From the NCBI RefSeq assembly GCF_030378165.1, contig NZ_CP119766.1, forward strand, positions 558,001 to 622,000: a stretch of DNA of 64,000 nt. The letters are read 5' to 3'. Positions within the stretch are counted from its first letter, which is position 1; every line of letters starts with the position of its first letter. The translations under genes and the position numbers were made by a program. The DNA comes from Flavobacterium panacagri (lineage in GTDB: Bacteria; Bacteroidota; Bacteroidia; Flavobacteriales; Flavobacteriaceae). Positions 8,349 through 16,646 of this stretch are shown here, in pieces. The notes under the pieces are model-generated. The model was not told the origin of the DNA, did no database searches, and saw only the letters and a program-made list of their open reading frames with translations.

Positions 8349-10256
8349 TTAATTTTTGGTCAATATTATTTTGGCATTATCATTTCTTGAAACTTGTTCC
8401 ATAAACAAACGATATTCATCGTATTCTTTGTTTGAATATTTCCCTTTATTTAGAAACATCGATCTTTTATAGATAAGCTTGTTTGAGTCGTTTTTGATGA
8501 TTTCAGTTTTGTATTCACCAAATTTTCCTTTAAGCTCATAATTTTGAGGTAAAAATTCAATACTGAAACCCGTTGGAAGATTTATTTCTATTTCATCTGT
8601 ATCTGAATAACCACGCTGGATTTGAAATGGATTTTTACGATTTCTGACTCTCTTTACATTTTCAGAATTTTGATTAAAAGCATCCACAGTAAAAATCATT
8701 TTATTTCCTGATATCACTCCATAATTTGATGCTGTTAATTGAACATCTTCTGTAAAACGGATATTCTCCTTATCATTTGTAAAAGCTATTCTACCAAGTT
8801 TTAAATTGTTTATGTTACTCCAATAATCTTTGTAATGTTTTTCCTTTTCAGTAGGATGAAATCTTTCTATTTGCTGTTTTCTTCCATATTGAGATCCTTC
8901 AGAGCTAATATTTATTACACCAGAAAAAACACCATTTTCGTCTAAAGAATAATTTCCTTTACTAATCTGAGCATTACTCCTTGGTTCATATATTTTTGTT
9001 CTAATTATTTCTCCTCCTTCGGGTTTAATTACGATAACTTTTCTATTATCTGTAAAATTAGCTTGATATCCAAAAGGATCATATTGACTCGTACATTCTA
9101 AAAAAACATAATTTTCTTTATCTGGTATACATAAAACTGCATGATTTCCTTCTATTGCAAAGAAATCTTCATCAATATCTCTTAAGTCATTATCACCATA
9201 TAATTCTGTATAATATGATGGAACTCCAACAGCATCTAGAAGTGCTCTTGTATAATTTGATAATGCTTTACAATCACCATATCCTAAACGATCGACATCT
9301 GCAGCAAGCATAGGTTTAAATCCGCCAATGCCTAATTGAATACTTACATATCTGGATTTTTCTTGTACATAATGATAGATAATTTTTGCCTTTTTTATAG
9401 GATCAGATTCATTTCCTACAAGTGCTTTTATTTTACTTTTAGTTTCTTCGGGTAATATTATAGTTTCTGTTAATATTTTTTCTGAAAACCATTTTCCGTA
9501 TTCTTTCCAATTTTTTGCATTTCCATCAATTCCTTCGAGATTAAAATATTCCAAGCTCATTGTTAGTTTTGGATATAGTTCTGAAAAAGCTGGACTATAA
9601 TCTTCAGGTTTGTGAGCTAAAATATTTTTAACAGAATAAGAAAGCTTTGTATCTGTTTCATCAGTCTTTTTTATATCAAAAACCGAAAACTGAGATTCTT
9701 TTTTTCTAAATCCAAGTGCATTAGGATATTTGACATTTATAACGCTTTTCTCCACACTTACAAAATAATTATCCAAAGGAAGCCAGCGAGGAATAAATGC
9801 AGTATTTGAGGTCTCTATTTCGCTACTATAAACTACTGTGTAAGGATATGATATTGGAGTATATTCTAGATAGATATATCTGCCGTCAGAAGCAAGTGTC
9901 GCACCATCTGCAGCACTTACATCTTTAAAATCTTTCTTTTTGATCTTTTTGATTTCGTTTCCAAAAGCATCATATATTGTTGCTTCTATATTTTTAACGG
10001 AAGTTCTTTTATTATAACTTTCGAAAGCATTTACAGCACGTGCACCTTTTTCGTTTAGAACTGTTACTGCACGATCTGTTTTAATAACCATATTCCTTTG
10101 TGATAAAATAGAGATATCGGTTAAATCAAATCTTACTACAGCATTTGCATTATCTTTAAGGCTGTCTGAAATTTTAAGAATAGAATAATCATTCTTTTGA
10201 GCAAAAGAATAAGAGGTAAAAATTAAAAAAAATAATGCGCAACACAGGTTTTTCAT
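8349..10256 (-). CDS. DUF3857 and transglutaminase-like exported protein with intact Cys-His
   Basis: 635 residues; signal peptide to about SYSFAQ (residue 20), DUF3857 domain (about 50-220), transglutaminase-like domain (about 265-400), C-terminal beta region. Unlike its two tandem paralogues it has Cys329 in GYGDCKALS and His372 in EGNHAVLCIP; the third residue is Glu387 (FLECTS) rather than Asp. It may therefore still be a papain-fold peptidase or transferase. The substrate is unknown. A TATATTTG promoter lies just upstream, so it probably heads the three-gene cluster. Confidence 0.8.
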   Translation of the reverse strand: MKNLCCALFFLIFTSYSFAQKNDYSILKISDSLKDNANAVVRFDLTDISILSQRNMVIKTDRAVTVLNEKGARAVNAFESYNKRTSVKNIEATIYDAFGNEIKKIKKKDFKDVSAADGATLASDGRYIYLEYTPISYPYTVVYSSEIETSNTAFIPRWLPLDNYFVSVEKSVINVKYPNALGFRKKESQFSVFDIKKTDETDTKLSYSVKNILAHKPEDYSPAFSELYPKLTMSLEYFNLEGIDGNAKNWKEYGKWFSEKILTETIILPEETKSKIKALVGNESDPIKKAKIIYHYVQEKSRYVSIQLGIGGFKPMLAADVDRLGYGDCKALSNYTRALLDAVGVPSYYTELYGDNDLRDIDEDFFAIEGNHAVLCIPDKENYVFLECTSQYDPFGYQANFTDNRKVIVIKPEGGEIIRTKIYEPRSNAQISKGNYSLDENGVFSGVINISSEGSQYGRKQQIERFHPTEKEKHYKDYWSNINNLKLGRIAFTNDKENIRFTEDVQLTASNYGVISGNKMIFTVDAFNQNSENVKRVRNRKNPFQIQRGYSDTDEIEINLPTGFSIEFLPQNYELKGKFGEYKTEIIKNDSNKLIYKRSMFLNKGKYSNKEYDEYRLFMEQVSRNDNAKIILTKN

Positions 10257-10272
10257 TAGTAGGGATTTTCGT

Positions 10273-10306
10273 CAAATATATATTATTTTCAGAAATCCTT
10301 AACAAA
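10273..10306 (-). promoter_or_regulatory. Promoter of the DUF3857 cluster
   Basis: Minus strand: TTTG (10306-10303), 22 nt, then TATATTTG (10280-10273), a perfect -7 element. The start codon at 10256 follows 16 nt later, a short leader that supports this start. Confidence 0.6.
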
Positions 10307-10320
10307 TGTTTAATAATATT

Positions 10321-10773
10321 TTACTCCTTGTTTTTACTGTCCATTAAAATCGTGACAGGACCATCATTTAGGAGATTTACTTTCATATCTGCACCAAAAA
10401 TTCCAGTTTGTATTTTTTTATTAAATTCTTTTTCCAATGTTTTGACAAAGTTCTCATACATTGGAATTGCGAAGTCTGGTTTAGCCGCTTTTATATAAGA
10501 TGGGCGGTTTCCTTTTTTTGTTGAAGCGTGAAGTGTAAATTGGCTTACAACAATAATATCTCCGTCAATATCCTGAACCGAGCAGTTCATGACATCATTT
10601 TCGTCTCCAAAGATTCTCATCTTAATAATTTTTCCGGCAAGCCAATCAATATCTTCTTGAGTATCGGTTTCTTCTATTCCGACTAAAACTAATAAACCTT
10701 TTTGAATATCGGCTGTTTTTTGACCATCGACTGTTACTGATGCTTCTGAAACTCTTTGGATAACTACTTTCAT
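10321..10773 (-). CDS. dtd: D-aminoacyl-tRNA deacylase
   Basis: Homodimeric cytoplasmic proofreading enzyme that frees tRNA from mischarged D-amino acids and glycine. 150 residues, the family length. Both signature motifs are present: SQFTLHA with the active-site Thr, and the Gly-Pro motif NDGPVTI near the C terminus; GNRPSY lies between. Starts MKVVIQRVSEASV as expected. It lies 177 nt after rsgA and ahead of the DUF3857 cluster on the same strand. Confidence 0.95.
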   Translation of the reverse strand: MKVVIQRVSEASVTVDGQKTADIQKGLLVLVGIEETDTQEDIDWLAGKIIKMRIFGDENDVMNCSVQDIDGDIIVVSQFTLHASTKKGNRPSYIKAAKPDFAIPMYENFVKTLEKEFNKKIQTGIFGADMKVNLLNDGPVTILMDSKNKE

Positions 10774-10896
10774 TTTTATTTTGATCTAAACGCAGCATAA
10801 TTAATTAGCCACAGATTACATGGATTAAAAAGATTCTAAATTCTGGCGTTAGATACACTGCAGTGCATCTTTACAAAACAAAAAGATTGGAATTGG

Positions 10897-10929
10897 GATC
10901 CGAGCGTTAACAAACTGGCGAAGCAATTT
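10897..10929. repeat. Dispersed CCGAGCG...GGCGAAGCAATTT repeat, copy 1
   Basis: A GC-richer word pair (GATCCGAGCG, then CTGGCGAAGCAATTT) inside AT-rich DNA just past rsgA. Related copies are at 34540-34571 (inverted) and 59700-59732. An imperfect palindrome with the core CACTGCAGTG lies close by at about 10850-10870. Confidence 0.6.
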
Positions 10930-10950
10930 AAAAATTGGAATTTAAAATTT

Positions 10951-11928
10951 TTACTTTCTTGTTTCATCACTAGCTGCACGATCTTCACCATAAGTATCTG
11001 TGCGGTAATGCTCTTCATCTCCTTCCAAAATTTTCAGATAACTATTGTAACGAGACCAAGCAATTTCATCTTTTTCTAAAGCCGCTTTTATGGCGCAGTG
11101 TGGTTCTTCTTTATGCAAACAATTGTTAAACTTACATTGATCTTTCAATCTGAAAAACTCTGGAAAATAACCACTGATTTCTGATGGTTCCATATCTACG
11201 ATTCCGAAACCTTTGATTCCAGGTGTATCGATAATTCTAGCATCAAAAGACAAATCATACATTTCTGCAAAAGTTGTGGTGTGTTGTCCTTGTTTGCTTT
11301 GTTCTGAAATGACAGAAGTTTTTAAATGAAGACTTGGCTCCATAGCATTTACCAAAGTTGATTTTCCAACTCCCGAATGTCCAGAAAACATGCTTACTTT
11401 GCCAATCATCATTTCTTTCAGTTGGTCAACACCTTTATTTTCTGTTGATGAAATTCGGAGACATTTATATCCAATTTCCTGATAAATATGCTGGAGATAC
11501 AATTGATCGTCTAAAGTCTGATCGTTTAGTGTATCAATTTTATTAAAAATAAGAATAGCTTCAATCCCGTACGCTTCTGCAGTAACCAAAAAACGATCAA
11601 TGAAGCTTGTCGTCGTTGGCGGATTGTCAATCGTAACCAATAAAAAGACCTGATCAATATTAGAAGCAATAATATGAATCTGTTTAGACAAGTTAACCGA
11701 TTTACGAACGATATAATTTTTTCTTTCGTGAATCTTATGAATCGTACCCGTAATGGCATCTGAAGTTTCCTCTAATTCATAATCCACAATATCGCCTACA
11801 GCAATAGGATTGGTACTTTTAATTCCTTTTATTCTAAATTTCCCTTTCATACGGCATTCCACAAAATCTCCATTTTCAGATTTTACGGTATACCAGCTTC
11901 CTGTAGATTTATATACGGTTCCTGTCAT
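10951..11928 (-). CDS. rsgA: Ribosome small-subunit maturation GTPase
   Basis: Circularly permuted GTPase that helps late 30S subunit assembly. 325 residues: N-terminal OB fold (to about 85), GTPase domain with G4 FNKID, G1 GHSGVGKST and G3 DTPGIKGFG in permuted order, then a zinc-binding C-terminal region with Cys/His ligands in DQCKFNNCLHKEEPHC. The start MTGTVYKSTGSWYTV is typical. A TATCTTTG promoter lies upstream. An ATCTAAA-type tandem repeat fills the leader, as it does in front of the aspartate kinase gene. Confidence 0.96.
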   Translation of the reverse strand: MTGTVYKSTGSWYTVKSENGDFVECRMKGKFRIKGIKSTNPIAVGDIVDYELEETSDAITGTIHKIHERKNYIVRKSVNLSKQIHIIASNIDQVFLLVTIDNPPTTTSFIDRFLVTAEAYGIEAILIFNKIDTLNDQTLDDQLYLQHIYQEIGYKCLRISSTENKGVDQLKEMMIGKVSMFSGHSGVGKSTLVNAMEPSLHLKTSVISEQSKQGQHTTTFAEMYDLSFDARIIDTPGIKGFGIVDMEPSEISGYFPEFFRLKDQCKFNNCLHKEEPHCAIKAALEKDEIAWSRYNSYLKILEGDEEHYRTDTYGEDRAASDETRK

Positions 11929-11982
11929 TCTTTTACTTTAGATTTCTGATTTTAGATTTTAGATTCAAAACCTAAATCTTCG

Positions 11983-12016
11983 CAAAGATAAATGAATAAT
12001 TTTAAACATCGTTCAA
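11983..12016 (-). promoter_or_regulatory. Promoter of rsgA
   Basis: Minus strand: TTG (12016-12014), 23 nt, then TATCTTTG (11990-11983), a perfect TAnnTTTG -7 element. Confidence 0.55.
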
Positions 12017-12047
12017 GGTTTCAACCGCGAGCTATATTATACAAAAC

Positions 12048-12086
12048 AAAAATCCCCATCACTTCTTTCAAAGTAATAGGGATTTT
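12048..12086 (-). terminator. Terminator of the aromatic operon
   Basis: Arms AAATCCCCATCACTT and AAGTAATAGGGATTT pair with two mismatches or wobbles. On the minus strand T-rich DNA follows. It lies about 100 nt past the last gene of the pheA operon. Confidence 0.7.
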
Positions 12087-12187
12087 AAAAAACAATCTAT
12101 TTTTAATATTTTGCTATAAGAAAACTCAAGACCAAAGTTTAGTATAAACTTAAATTATCTTATATCACTTATAGGATTTAAAGAAAA

Positions 12188-13270
12188 TTATGCGTTGAAA
12201 ATTTTCTCTTGGTGACCAATACTTTCTTGGTGAATTGCTTTGAACATTCTTAAAACGAATTCTTCAGTAAGACCTTTTTTCTCTCCTTCTAAAATCATTT
12301 TTCCTAAGATTTCGTTCCAACGGTTATTTTGAAGAATCGCAACATTAGCGTCTTTTTTCACCTGACCAATTTCGTCAGCTACTTTCATACGTTTTCCTAA
12401 TAACTCTAATAAGTTAGCATCCAATACGTCGATGTTAGCTCTTAATTTTTTCATTTTTTGGCTGTACTCATCTGTAGTATCATCCGTTTTTCTGATAGTC
12501 AAATCTTTGATGATTTGTTTCAAAGCATCTGGAGTAACTTGCTGCGCTGCATCAGACCAAGCGTTGTCTGGATCGATGTGCGTTTCGATGATCATACCAT
12601 CATAGTTCAAGTCTAAAGCTTCTTGCGTTACTTCGAAAATCATTTTACGATCTCCAGTAATGTGAGATGGATCAATGATTAATGGTAAATCAGGGAATTT
12701 ATTTTGCAATTCGATAGCAATCTGCCATTCTGGAATGTTTCTGTATTTTGTTTTTTCGTAAGTAGAGAAACCTCTGTGGATAACTCCTAATTTCTCGATT
12801 CCAGCCATGTGTAAACGCTCAACACCACCTAACCATAAAGCTAAATCTGGGTTTACTGGGTTTTTAACCAAAACAATTTTATCAGTTCCTTTTAAAGTAT
12901 CTGCAATTTCCTGAACTGCGAAAGGATTTGCCGTTGTACGTGCTCCAACCCATAAAACATCGATATCGTATTCTAAAGCTAATTTACAGTGCGCTGCAGT
13001 TGCTACTTCAGTTCCCATTAATAAACCAGTTTCAGCTTTTGCTTTTTGTAACCATTTTAATCCGATTTCTCCAATACCCTCAAATCCTCCTGGACGAGTT
13101 CTTGGTTTCCAGATTCCAGCTCTGAAAACACTTACTTTTGAATCTTTCAATTCGTGAGCAATTTTCAAAACCTGATCTTCAGTTTCTGCACTACAAGGTC
13201 CAGCTATCACAAGTGGGTGATTTAAATTGAAATCTTCTAACCACTTTCTCATTTCTTTCTTATTTTCCAT
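12188..13270 (-). CDS. Bifunctional DAHP synthase / chorismate mutase (type II)
   Basis: Two-domain enzyme. Residues about 1-262 are a KDO8P/DAHP-synthase-type barrel that joins phosphoenolpyruvate and erythrose-4-phosphate (VIAGPCSAET, FRAGIWKPRTRPGGFEG, LIIDPSHITGDR). Residues about 268-355 are an AroQ-type chorismate mutase (KLRANIDVLDANLLELLGKRM, VKKDANVAILQNNRW). The fusion joins the first pathway step to the Phe/Tyr branch point and is typical of Bacteroidota. It is the last gene of the pheA-aminotransferase-tyrA operon, 13 nt after tyrA. Control by prephenate is expected from the family but not visible here. Confidence 0.93.
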   Translation of the reverse strand: MENKKEMRKWLEDFNLNHPLVIAGPCSAETEDQVLKIAHELKDSKVSVFRAGIWKPRTRPGGFEGIGEIGLKWLQKAKAETGLLMGTEVATAAHCKLALEYDIDVLWVGARTTANPFAVQEIADTLKGTDKIVLVKNPVNPDLALWLGGVERLHMAGIEKLGVIHRGFSTYEKTKYRNIPEWQIAIELQNKFPDLPLIIDPSHITGDRKMIFEVTQEALDLNYDGMIIETHIDPDNAWSDAAQQVTPDALKQIIKDLTIRKTDDTTDEYSQKMKKLRANIDVLDANLLELLGKRMKVADEIGQVKKDANVAILQNNRWNEILGKMILEGEKKGLTEEFVLRMFKAIHQESIGHQEKIFNA

Positions 13271-13283
13271 TTTATTTTAGTTT

Positions 13284-14141
13284 TTACTTTTTAATTGTTA
13301 ATCCGTTTAATATCTCTTTTATTTTATTTGTGCTTTCCATTTCTTCAAAAATGGCGTTGTAATCTTCTTCTTTCAGCAGATCCCTAAACCGACTGAGGTT
13401 TGCAATATAAGCTTCTAAAGTTTCTAGAACATGTTCTTTATTCTGCTTAAAAATGGGTGTCCACATCGCCGGTGAACTTTTTGCTAAACGAACAGTGCTT
13501 TCAAATCCACTACCCGCCATATCAAAAATATCTTGTTCGTCCTTTTCTTTATTCATTACTGTTTTCCCAAGCATAAACGAACTGATGTGCGATAAATGCG
13601 AAACGTAAGCAATGTGTTTGTCATGCGAAGTCGGATCCATATATCGAATTCTCATTCCTATTGAAGTGAAAAGATTCAAGGCTTTTTCCTGTAATTTAAA
13701 AGCCGTCTTTTCGACTTCACAGATAATGTTTGTTTTTCCTTGAAACAAACCTCTTATTGCTGCCGAAGGCCCAGAAAACTCTGTCCCAGCAATTGGATGC
13801 GTGGCGATAAAATTTCTTCTTTTCGGGTGGCTTGCTACCGCTTCACAAATTGGCTTTTTCGTCGATCCAACTTCAAAAACAATTGTTTTATCTCCTACTG
13901 CGTCCAAAACTTTAGGTAAAACCGTCAGCGCTACATCTACGGGAACCGAAACAATTACAAAATCGGCTTTTTGAAGATCCTCAAAACTTCCCGCTTCGTC
14001 AATAACACCTAAATCAATTGCCTGCTGCAAATGCTCTTCGTTACTGTCGATTCCTAAAATAGTCGCATCAGGATAACGTCCTTTGATGTCTAACACCATC
14101 GAACCGCCAATTAACCCTATTCCTATTACGTATACTTTCAT
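13284..14141 (-). CDS. tyrA: Prephenate dehydrogenase
   Basis: Oxidative decarboxylation of prephenate to 4-hydroxyphenylpyruvate, the tyrosine branch. 285 residues from the ATG at 14141 (MKVYVIGIGLIGGS), which opens directly into the NAD(P)-binding Rossmann motif GIGLIGGS. The frame continues upstream to 14171, but that part lies next to an intergenic repeat and adds only a non-conserved tail. Other motifs: FVIVSVPVD, THPIAGTEFSGP, and SHLSHISSFMLG with the catalytic His region. No ACT domain is seen. It is 13 nt ahead of the DAHP synthase/mutase gene. Confidence 0.93.
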   Translation of the reverse strand: MKVYVIGIGLIGGSMVLDIKGRYPDATILGIDSNEEHLQQAIDLGVIDEAGSFEDLQKADFVIVSVPVDVALTVLPKVLDAVGDKTIVFEVGSTKKPICEAVASHPKRRNFIATHPIAGTEFSGPSAAIRGLFQGKTNIICEVEKTAFKLQEKALNLFTSIGMRIRYMDPTSHDKHIAYVSHLSHISSFMLGKTVMNKEKDEQDIFDMAGSGFESTVRLAKSSPAMWTPIFKQNKEHVLETLEAYIANLSRFRDLLKEEDYNAIFEEMESTNKIKEILNGLTIKK

Positions 14142-14162
14142 ATTTCTTTTTATTTGAAGCTG

Positions 14163-14249
14163 TTCCTGCAAGGTTTCCTAAACCTTGTAGGTTTATATAA
14201 TTAAGACCTTCAATCCTATACCTACAAGGTTTTGAAAACCTTGCAGGAA
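14163..14249. repeat. Inverted repeat inside the aromatic operon
   Basis: Arms at about 14163-14194 and 14218-14249 contain TTCCTGCAAGGTTT and AAAACCTTGCAGGAAA and match at roughly 28 of 32 positions. Each arm also holds its own small palindrome (CAAGGTTTTGAAAACCTTG). It sits between the aminotransferase and tyrA and would fold in the operon mRNA. It carries no T-run, so it looks more like a processing or stability element than a terminator. Confidence 0.75.
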
Positions 14250-14258
14250 ATCTTGATA

Positions 14259-15404
14259 CTAAAATCTATCGATTGCTTCTTGTACTTTTTCTTCTTTTAC
14301 ACACAATGAGAATCTGATGTAACCTTCACCATTGCTTCCAAAAATGGTTCCCGGCGTGATGAAAATATGTTTCTCATATAATATTTCGTCAATGAACTTC
14401 TCTGCTGATTCGATTCCTTCTGGCAATTTTGCCCAAACAAAAAGCCCGACTCCTTCTTTATACACTTTACAGTTTAACTTTTCAGCTAATTTCTCTGTTA
14501 ATTCTCTACGGCGTCTGTAAATTTTGTTTTGATCTTCGAACCAAGACTTATCACATTTTAATGCTGCGATGGCACCTTTCTGGATTCCGTAATACATCCC
14601 GCTGTCCATGTTACTTTTTACTTTTAGAACTGCATCGATAATTTCAGCATTTCCTAAAACCATCCCGACTCTCCAGCCTGCCATGTTGAACGTTTTACTC
14701 AATGAATTTAATTCTAAAGCCACATCTTTTGCTCCTTCAACCTGCAATAAACTCATCGGATTATCATTCAAAACAAAACTATACGGATTGTCATTGATTA
14801 ATAATATATTGTGTTTTTTAGCAAAGGCAACCAATTTTTCAAATAACGCTAAACTTCCTCTAGCTCCTGTCGGCATGTGCGGATAACCAAGCCACATAAT
14901 TTTTACTTTCGAAAGATCCAATTTTTCTAAAGCTTCGAAATCTGGTTCCCATCCGTTTTCTTCTTTCAAATCATAATAAACCGGAACTGCTTGAACCAAA
15001 TTGGTTACCGAAGTATAAGTTGGATAACCTGGATTCGGAATTAAAACATGATCGCCTTCATTTAAAAATGCCAATGAAATGTGCATAATTCCTTCTTTCG
15101 ACCCCATCAAAGGCAAAATTTCATTATTCGGATTCACTTCAACACCAAACTGATCACGATAAAAATCTGCCATCGCCTGCCTCATTTCTGGCAATCCCTG
15201 ATAGCTTTGATAACCATGCCCGTTTTCATCTTGAATTGCCGCAGCGACTGCTTCAATTACTGCTTTTGACGGACTCAAATCAGGGCTTCCAATTCCCATA
15301 TTGATGATCGATTTTCCTTCAGACATCAACTGACGAACTTCTCTCAATTTTGAGGAGAAGTAGTATTCTTCAACTGTATCTAATCGTTTTGCTGTTGTAA
15401 TCAT
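14259..15404 (-). CDS. PLP-dependent aminotransferase of the aromatic operon (class I/II)
   Basis: 381-residue fold-type I aminotransferase. The PLP lysine lies in ELNSLSKTFNMAGWRVG. Other family motifs: MGIGSPDLSPS, LPLMGSKEGIMHISLAFL, PNPGYPTYTSV, GEGYIRFSLCV. Placement between pheA and tyrA suggests that it forms Phe and Tyr from phenylpyruvate and 4-hydroxyphenylpyruvate; by sequence alone it could equally be an aspartate or LL-diaminopimelate-type enzyme. The start at 15404 is the first Met of a conserved N terminus, 62 nt after pheA. Confidence 0.88.
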   Translation of the reverse strand: MITTAKRLDTVEEYYFSSKLREVRQLMSEGKSIINMGIGSPDLSPSKAVIEAVAAAIQDENGHGYQSYQGLPEMRQAMADFYRDQFGVEVNPNNEILPLMGSKEGIMHISLAFLNEGDHVLIPNPGYPTYTSVTNLVQAVPVYYDLKEENGWEPDFEALEKLDLSKVKIMWLGYPHMPTGARGSLALFEKLVAFAKKHNILLINDNPYSFVLNDNPMSLLQVEGAKDVALELNSLSKTFNMAGWRVGMVLGNAEIIDAVLKVKSNMDSGMYYGIQKGAIAALKCDKSWFEDQNKIYRRRRELTEKLAEKLNCKVYKEGVGLFVWAKLPEGIESAEKFIDEILYEKHIFITPGTIFGSNGEGYIRFSLCVKEEKVQEAIDRF

Positions 15405-15466
15405 GATTTCTATTTATTCTCTTTTAGAGTTTTTTTTTATTTCTTAAGCAAAGACTTTTAACTTTC

Positions 15467-16294
15467 TTATGGTCTGGTATTTTTATATTCTCCCAATACT
15501 TTAAAATACTCTGCCATGATATTTAATAATGCTTTGGCTTTTGCAAAATCTTCGTATTTCTCGAATGTCACGTCTACGAAGAATGAATATTTCCAAGGTG
15601 TTTCAATTTTTGGAAGCGACTGGATTTTTGTCAAATTCAATTTGCAATCACTCATTACATTCAAAACTGCTGCTAAACTTCCTCTTTTGTGATCTAATTC
15701 AAACTTAATAGACGCTCTATTAATTTCGCTTTCCGGCAAAAATGAATTTTGCTTTTTGATAATCACGAAACGTGTCATATTGTTTTTAATCGTTTGAATC
15801 GATGACGCGATAATATCAAGATCGTACATTTCAGAAGCTGTTACACTTGCAATTGCTGCAATCCCGGTTAATTGTTTTTCCTGAATTCTTCTTGCCGTTT
15901 CGGCTGTATCTTTATCCTCAATCAATTTGATATTTGGATATTGTTTCAAAAAATCCATACACTGCAAAAGTGCCATTGGGTGTGAATGAACTTCCTTTAT
16001 GTCTTCAATTTTCTGGCCTTTTAAAGCCATTAAATTCTGCTGAATGTTTAAATAATGCTCTCCAATTATGTGTAAATTATTCTTGTCAATCAAAGCATAA
16101 TTCGGAATAATAGGCCCTGCAATTGAATTTTCGATCGCCATTACGGCCTGATCAGATTTTCCGGCAATAAGGCTGTCGATCAATTCTTCAAAAGACAAAC
16201 ATTCATCAATATCCACATTTTCAGAGAAATACTCCTTTACAACCTGATGATGAAATGATCCTTTAATACCTTGTATTGCAATTTTCGTTGTCAT
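15467..16294 (-). CDS. pheA: Prephenate dehydratase
   Basis: Converts prephenate to phenylpyruvate, the phenylalanine branch. 275 residues: periplasmic-binding-like catalytic lobes (about 1-180) with MAIENSIAGPI and the hallmark Thr-Arg-Phe in NNMTRFVIIKK, then a C-terminal ACT domain (about 195-270) with the regulatory motif KRGSLAAVLNVM and a modified ESRP-like segment (KIQSLPKIETPWKYSFFVD). No chorismate mutase is fused; that activity is on the last gene of the operon. First enzyme gene of the operon. Its ATG is only 7 nt past the T-run of an attenuator hairpin and downstream of a Phe/Tyr leader peptide. Confidence 0.95.
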   Translation of the reverse strand: MTTKIAIQGIKGSFHHQVVKEYFSENVDIDECLSFEELIDSLIAGKSDQAVMAIENSIAGPIIPNYALIDKNNLHIIGEHYLNIQQNLMALKGQKIEDIKEVHSHPMALLQCMDFLKQYPNIKLIEDKDTAETARRIQEKQLTGIAAIASVTASEMYDLDIIASSIQTIKNNMTRFVIIKKQNSFLPESEINRASIKFELDHKRGSLAAVLNVMSDCKLNLTKIQSLPKIETPWKYSFFVDVTFEKYEDFAKAKALLNIMAEYFKVLGEYKNTRP

Positions 16295-16300
16295 ATAGTC

Positions 16301-16329
16301 AAAAAAAAATCCTGATTTGCATCAGGATT
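16301..16329 (-). terminator. Attenuator terminator in front of pheA
   Basis: Stem AATCCTGAT/ATCAGGATT (16308-16316 with 16321-16329), loop of four. On the minus strand a run of about nine T follows. It ends 7 nt before the pheA start and so can only act on transcripts entering the operon. Its 5' arm overlaps a segment complementary to the end of the leader-peptide frame. Confidence 0.88.
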
Positions 16330-16383
16330 GTATATTAGTTTTATTTGTCTTTTATATTTTTCAAATAACCATAGCACAATCCT
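16324..16383 (-). promoter_or_regulatory. Candidate antiterminator pairing of the pheA leader
   Basis: Minus-strand segment AGGATTGT (16383-16376, within leader codons 20-22) is perfectly complementary to ACAATCCT (16331-16324), which includes most of the terminator's 5' arm. The two structures are mutually exclusive. A 5-bp pause-type hairpin CTTCT/AGAAG (16396-16400 with 16386-16390) overlaps the Phe codons. This is the classic leader-peptide attenuation layout. Confidence 0.8.
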
Positions 16384-16441
16384 CACTTCTACTAAAGAAG
16401 AAATAAAAGTTGTTGCTAAAATAAAAACGGTTAGTTGCCAT
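16361..16441 (-). CDS. Phe/Tyr-rich leader peptide of the pheA operon
   Basis: A 26-codon frame starting ATG at 16441 and ending TGA at 16361-16363, too short for routine gene calling. Residues 6-8 read FYF and residues 12-16 read FYFFF, so 6 Phe and 2 Tyr fall within 11 codons; there is no Trp. This matches the end products of the operon exactly. It is followed by mutually exclusive antiterminator and terminator stems and then pheA. A promoter-like element lies 30-60 nt upstream. I infer that ribosome stalling at these codons when charged tRNA-Phe or tRNA-Tyr is scarce permits read-through. Start choice is the only ATG that keeps the aromatic run in frame with a stop before the hairpin. Confidence 0.87.
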   Translation of the reverse strand: MATNRFYFSNNFYFFFSRSEDCAMVI

Positions 16442-16470
16442 TTTGTTTGTGTTATTTTGTAAATTCTTTG

Positions 16471-16501
16471 CGAATGTATAAATTATTTTCAGCGCACCAA
16501 A
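16471..16501 (-). promoter_or_regulatory. Promoter of the pheA leader and operon
   Basis: Minus strand: TTTG (16501-16498), exactly 19 nt, then TACATTCG (16478-16471), one mismatch from TAnnTTTG. The leader ATG follows 29 nt later, so the 5' leader would be about 25 nt. Confidence 0.6.
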
Positions 16502-16609
16502 AAAAATAATGCATTTTATGAAACAAAAAAGGATTTCTTAACAAATTTAGGATGATTTGTATGATAATATAAAAATATGGGCTTAAAATGAGATATTTAT
16601 AATGAGGTT

Positions 16610-16641
16610 CTGAGGTTCTAAGCTGCTGAGATACTAAGTTT
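16610..16641. repeat. Four-unit 8-bp CTNAG array, copy 1
   Basis: Four consecutive octamers: CTGAGGTT, CTAAGCTG, CTGAGATA, CTAAGTTT. Each starts with the small palindrome CTNAG. The same architecture occurs at 19369, 41061 and 45249. Confidence 0.75.
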
Positions 16642-16646
16642 TTTTC

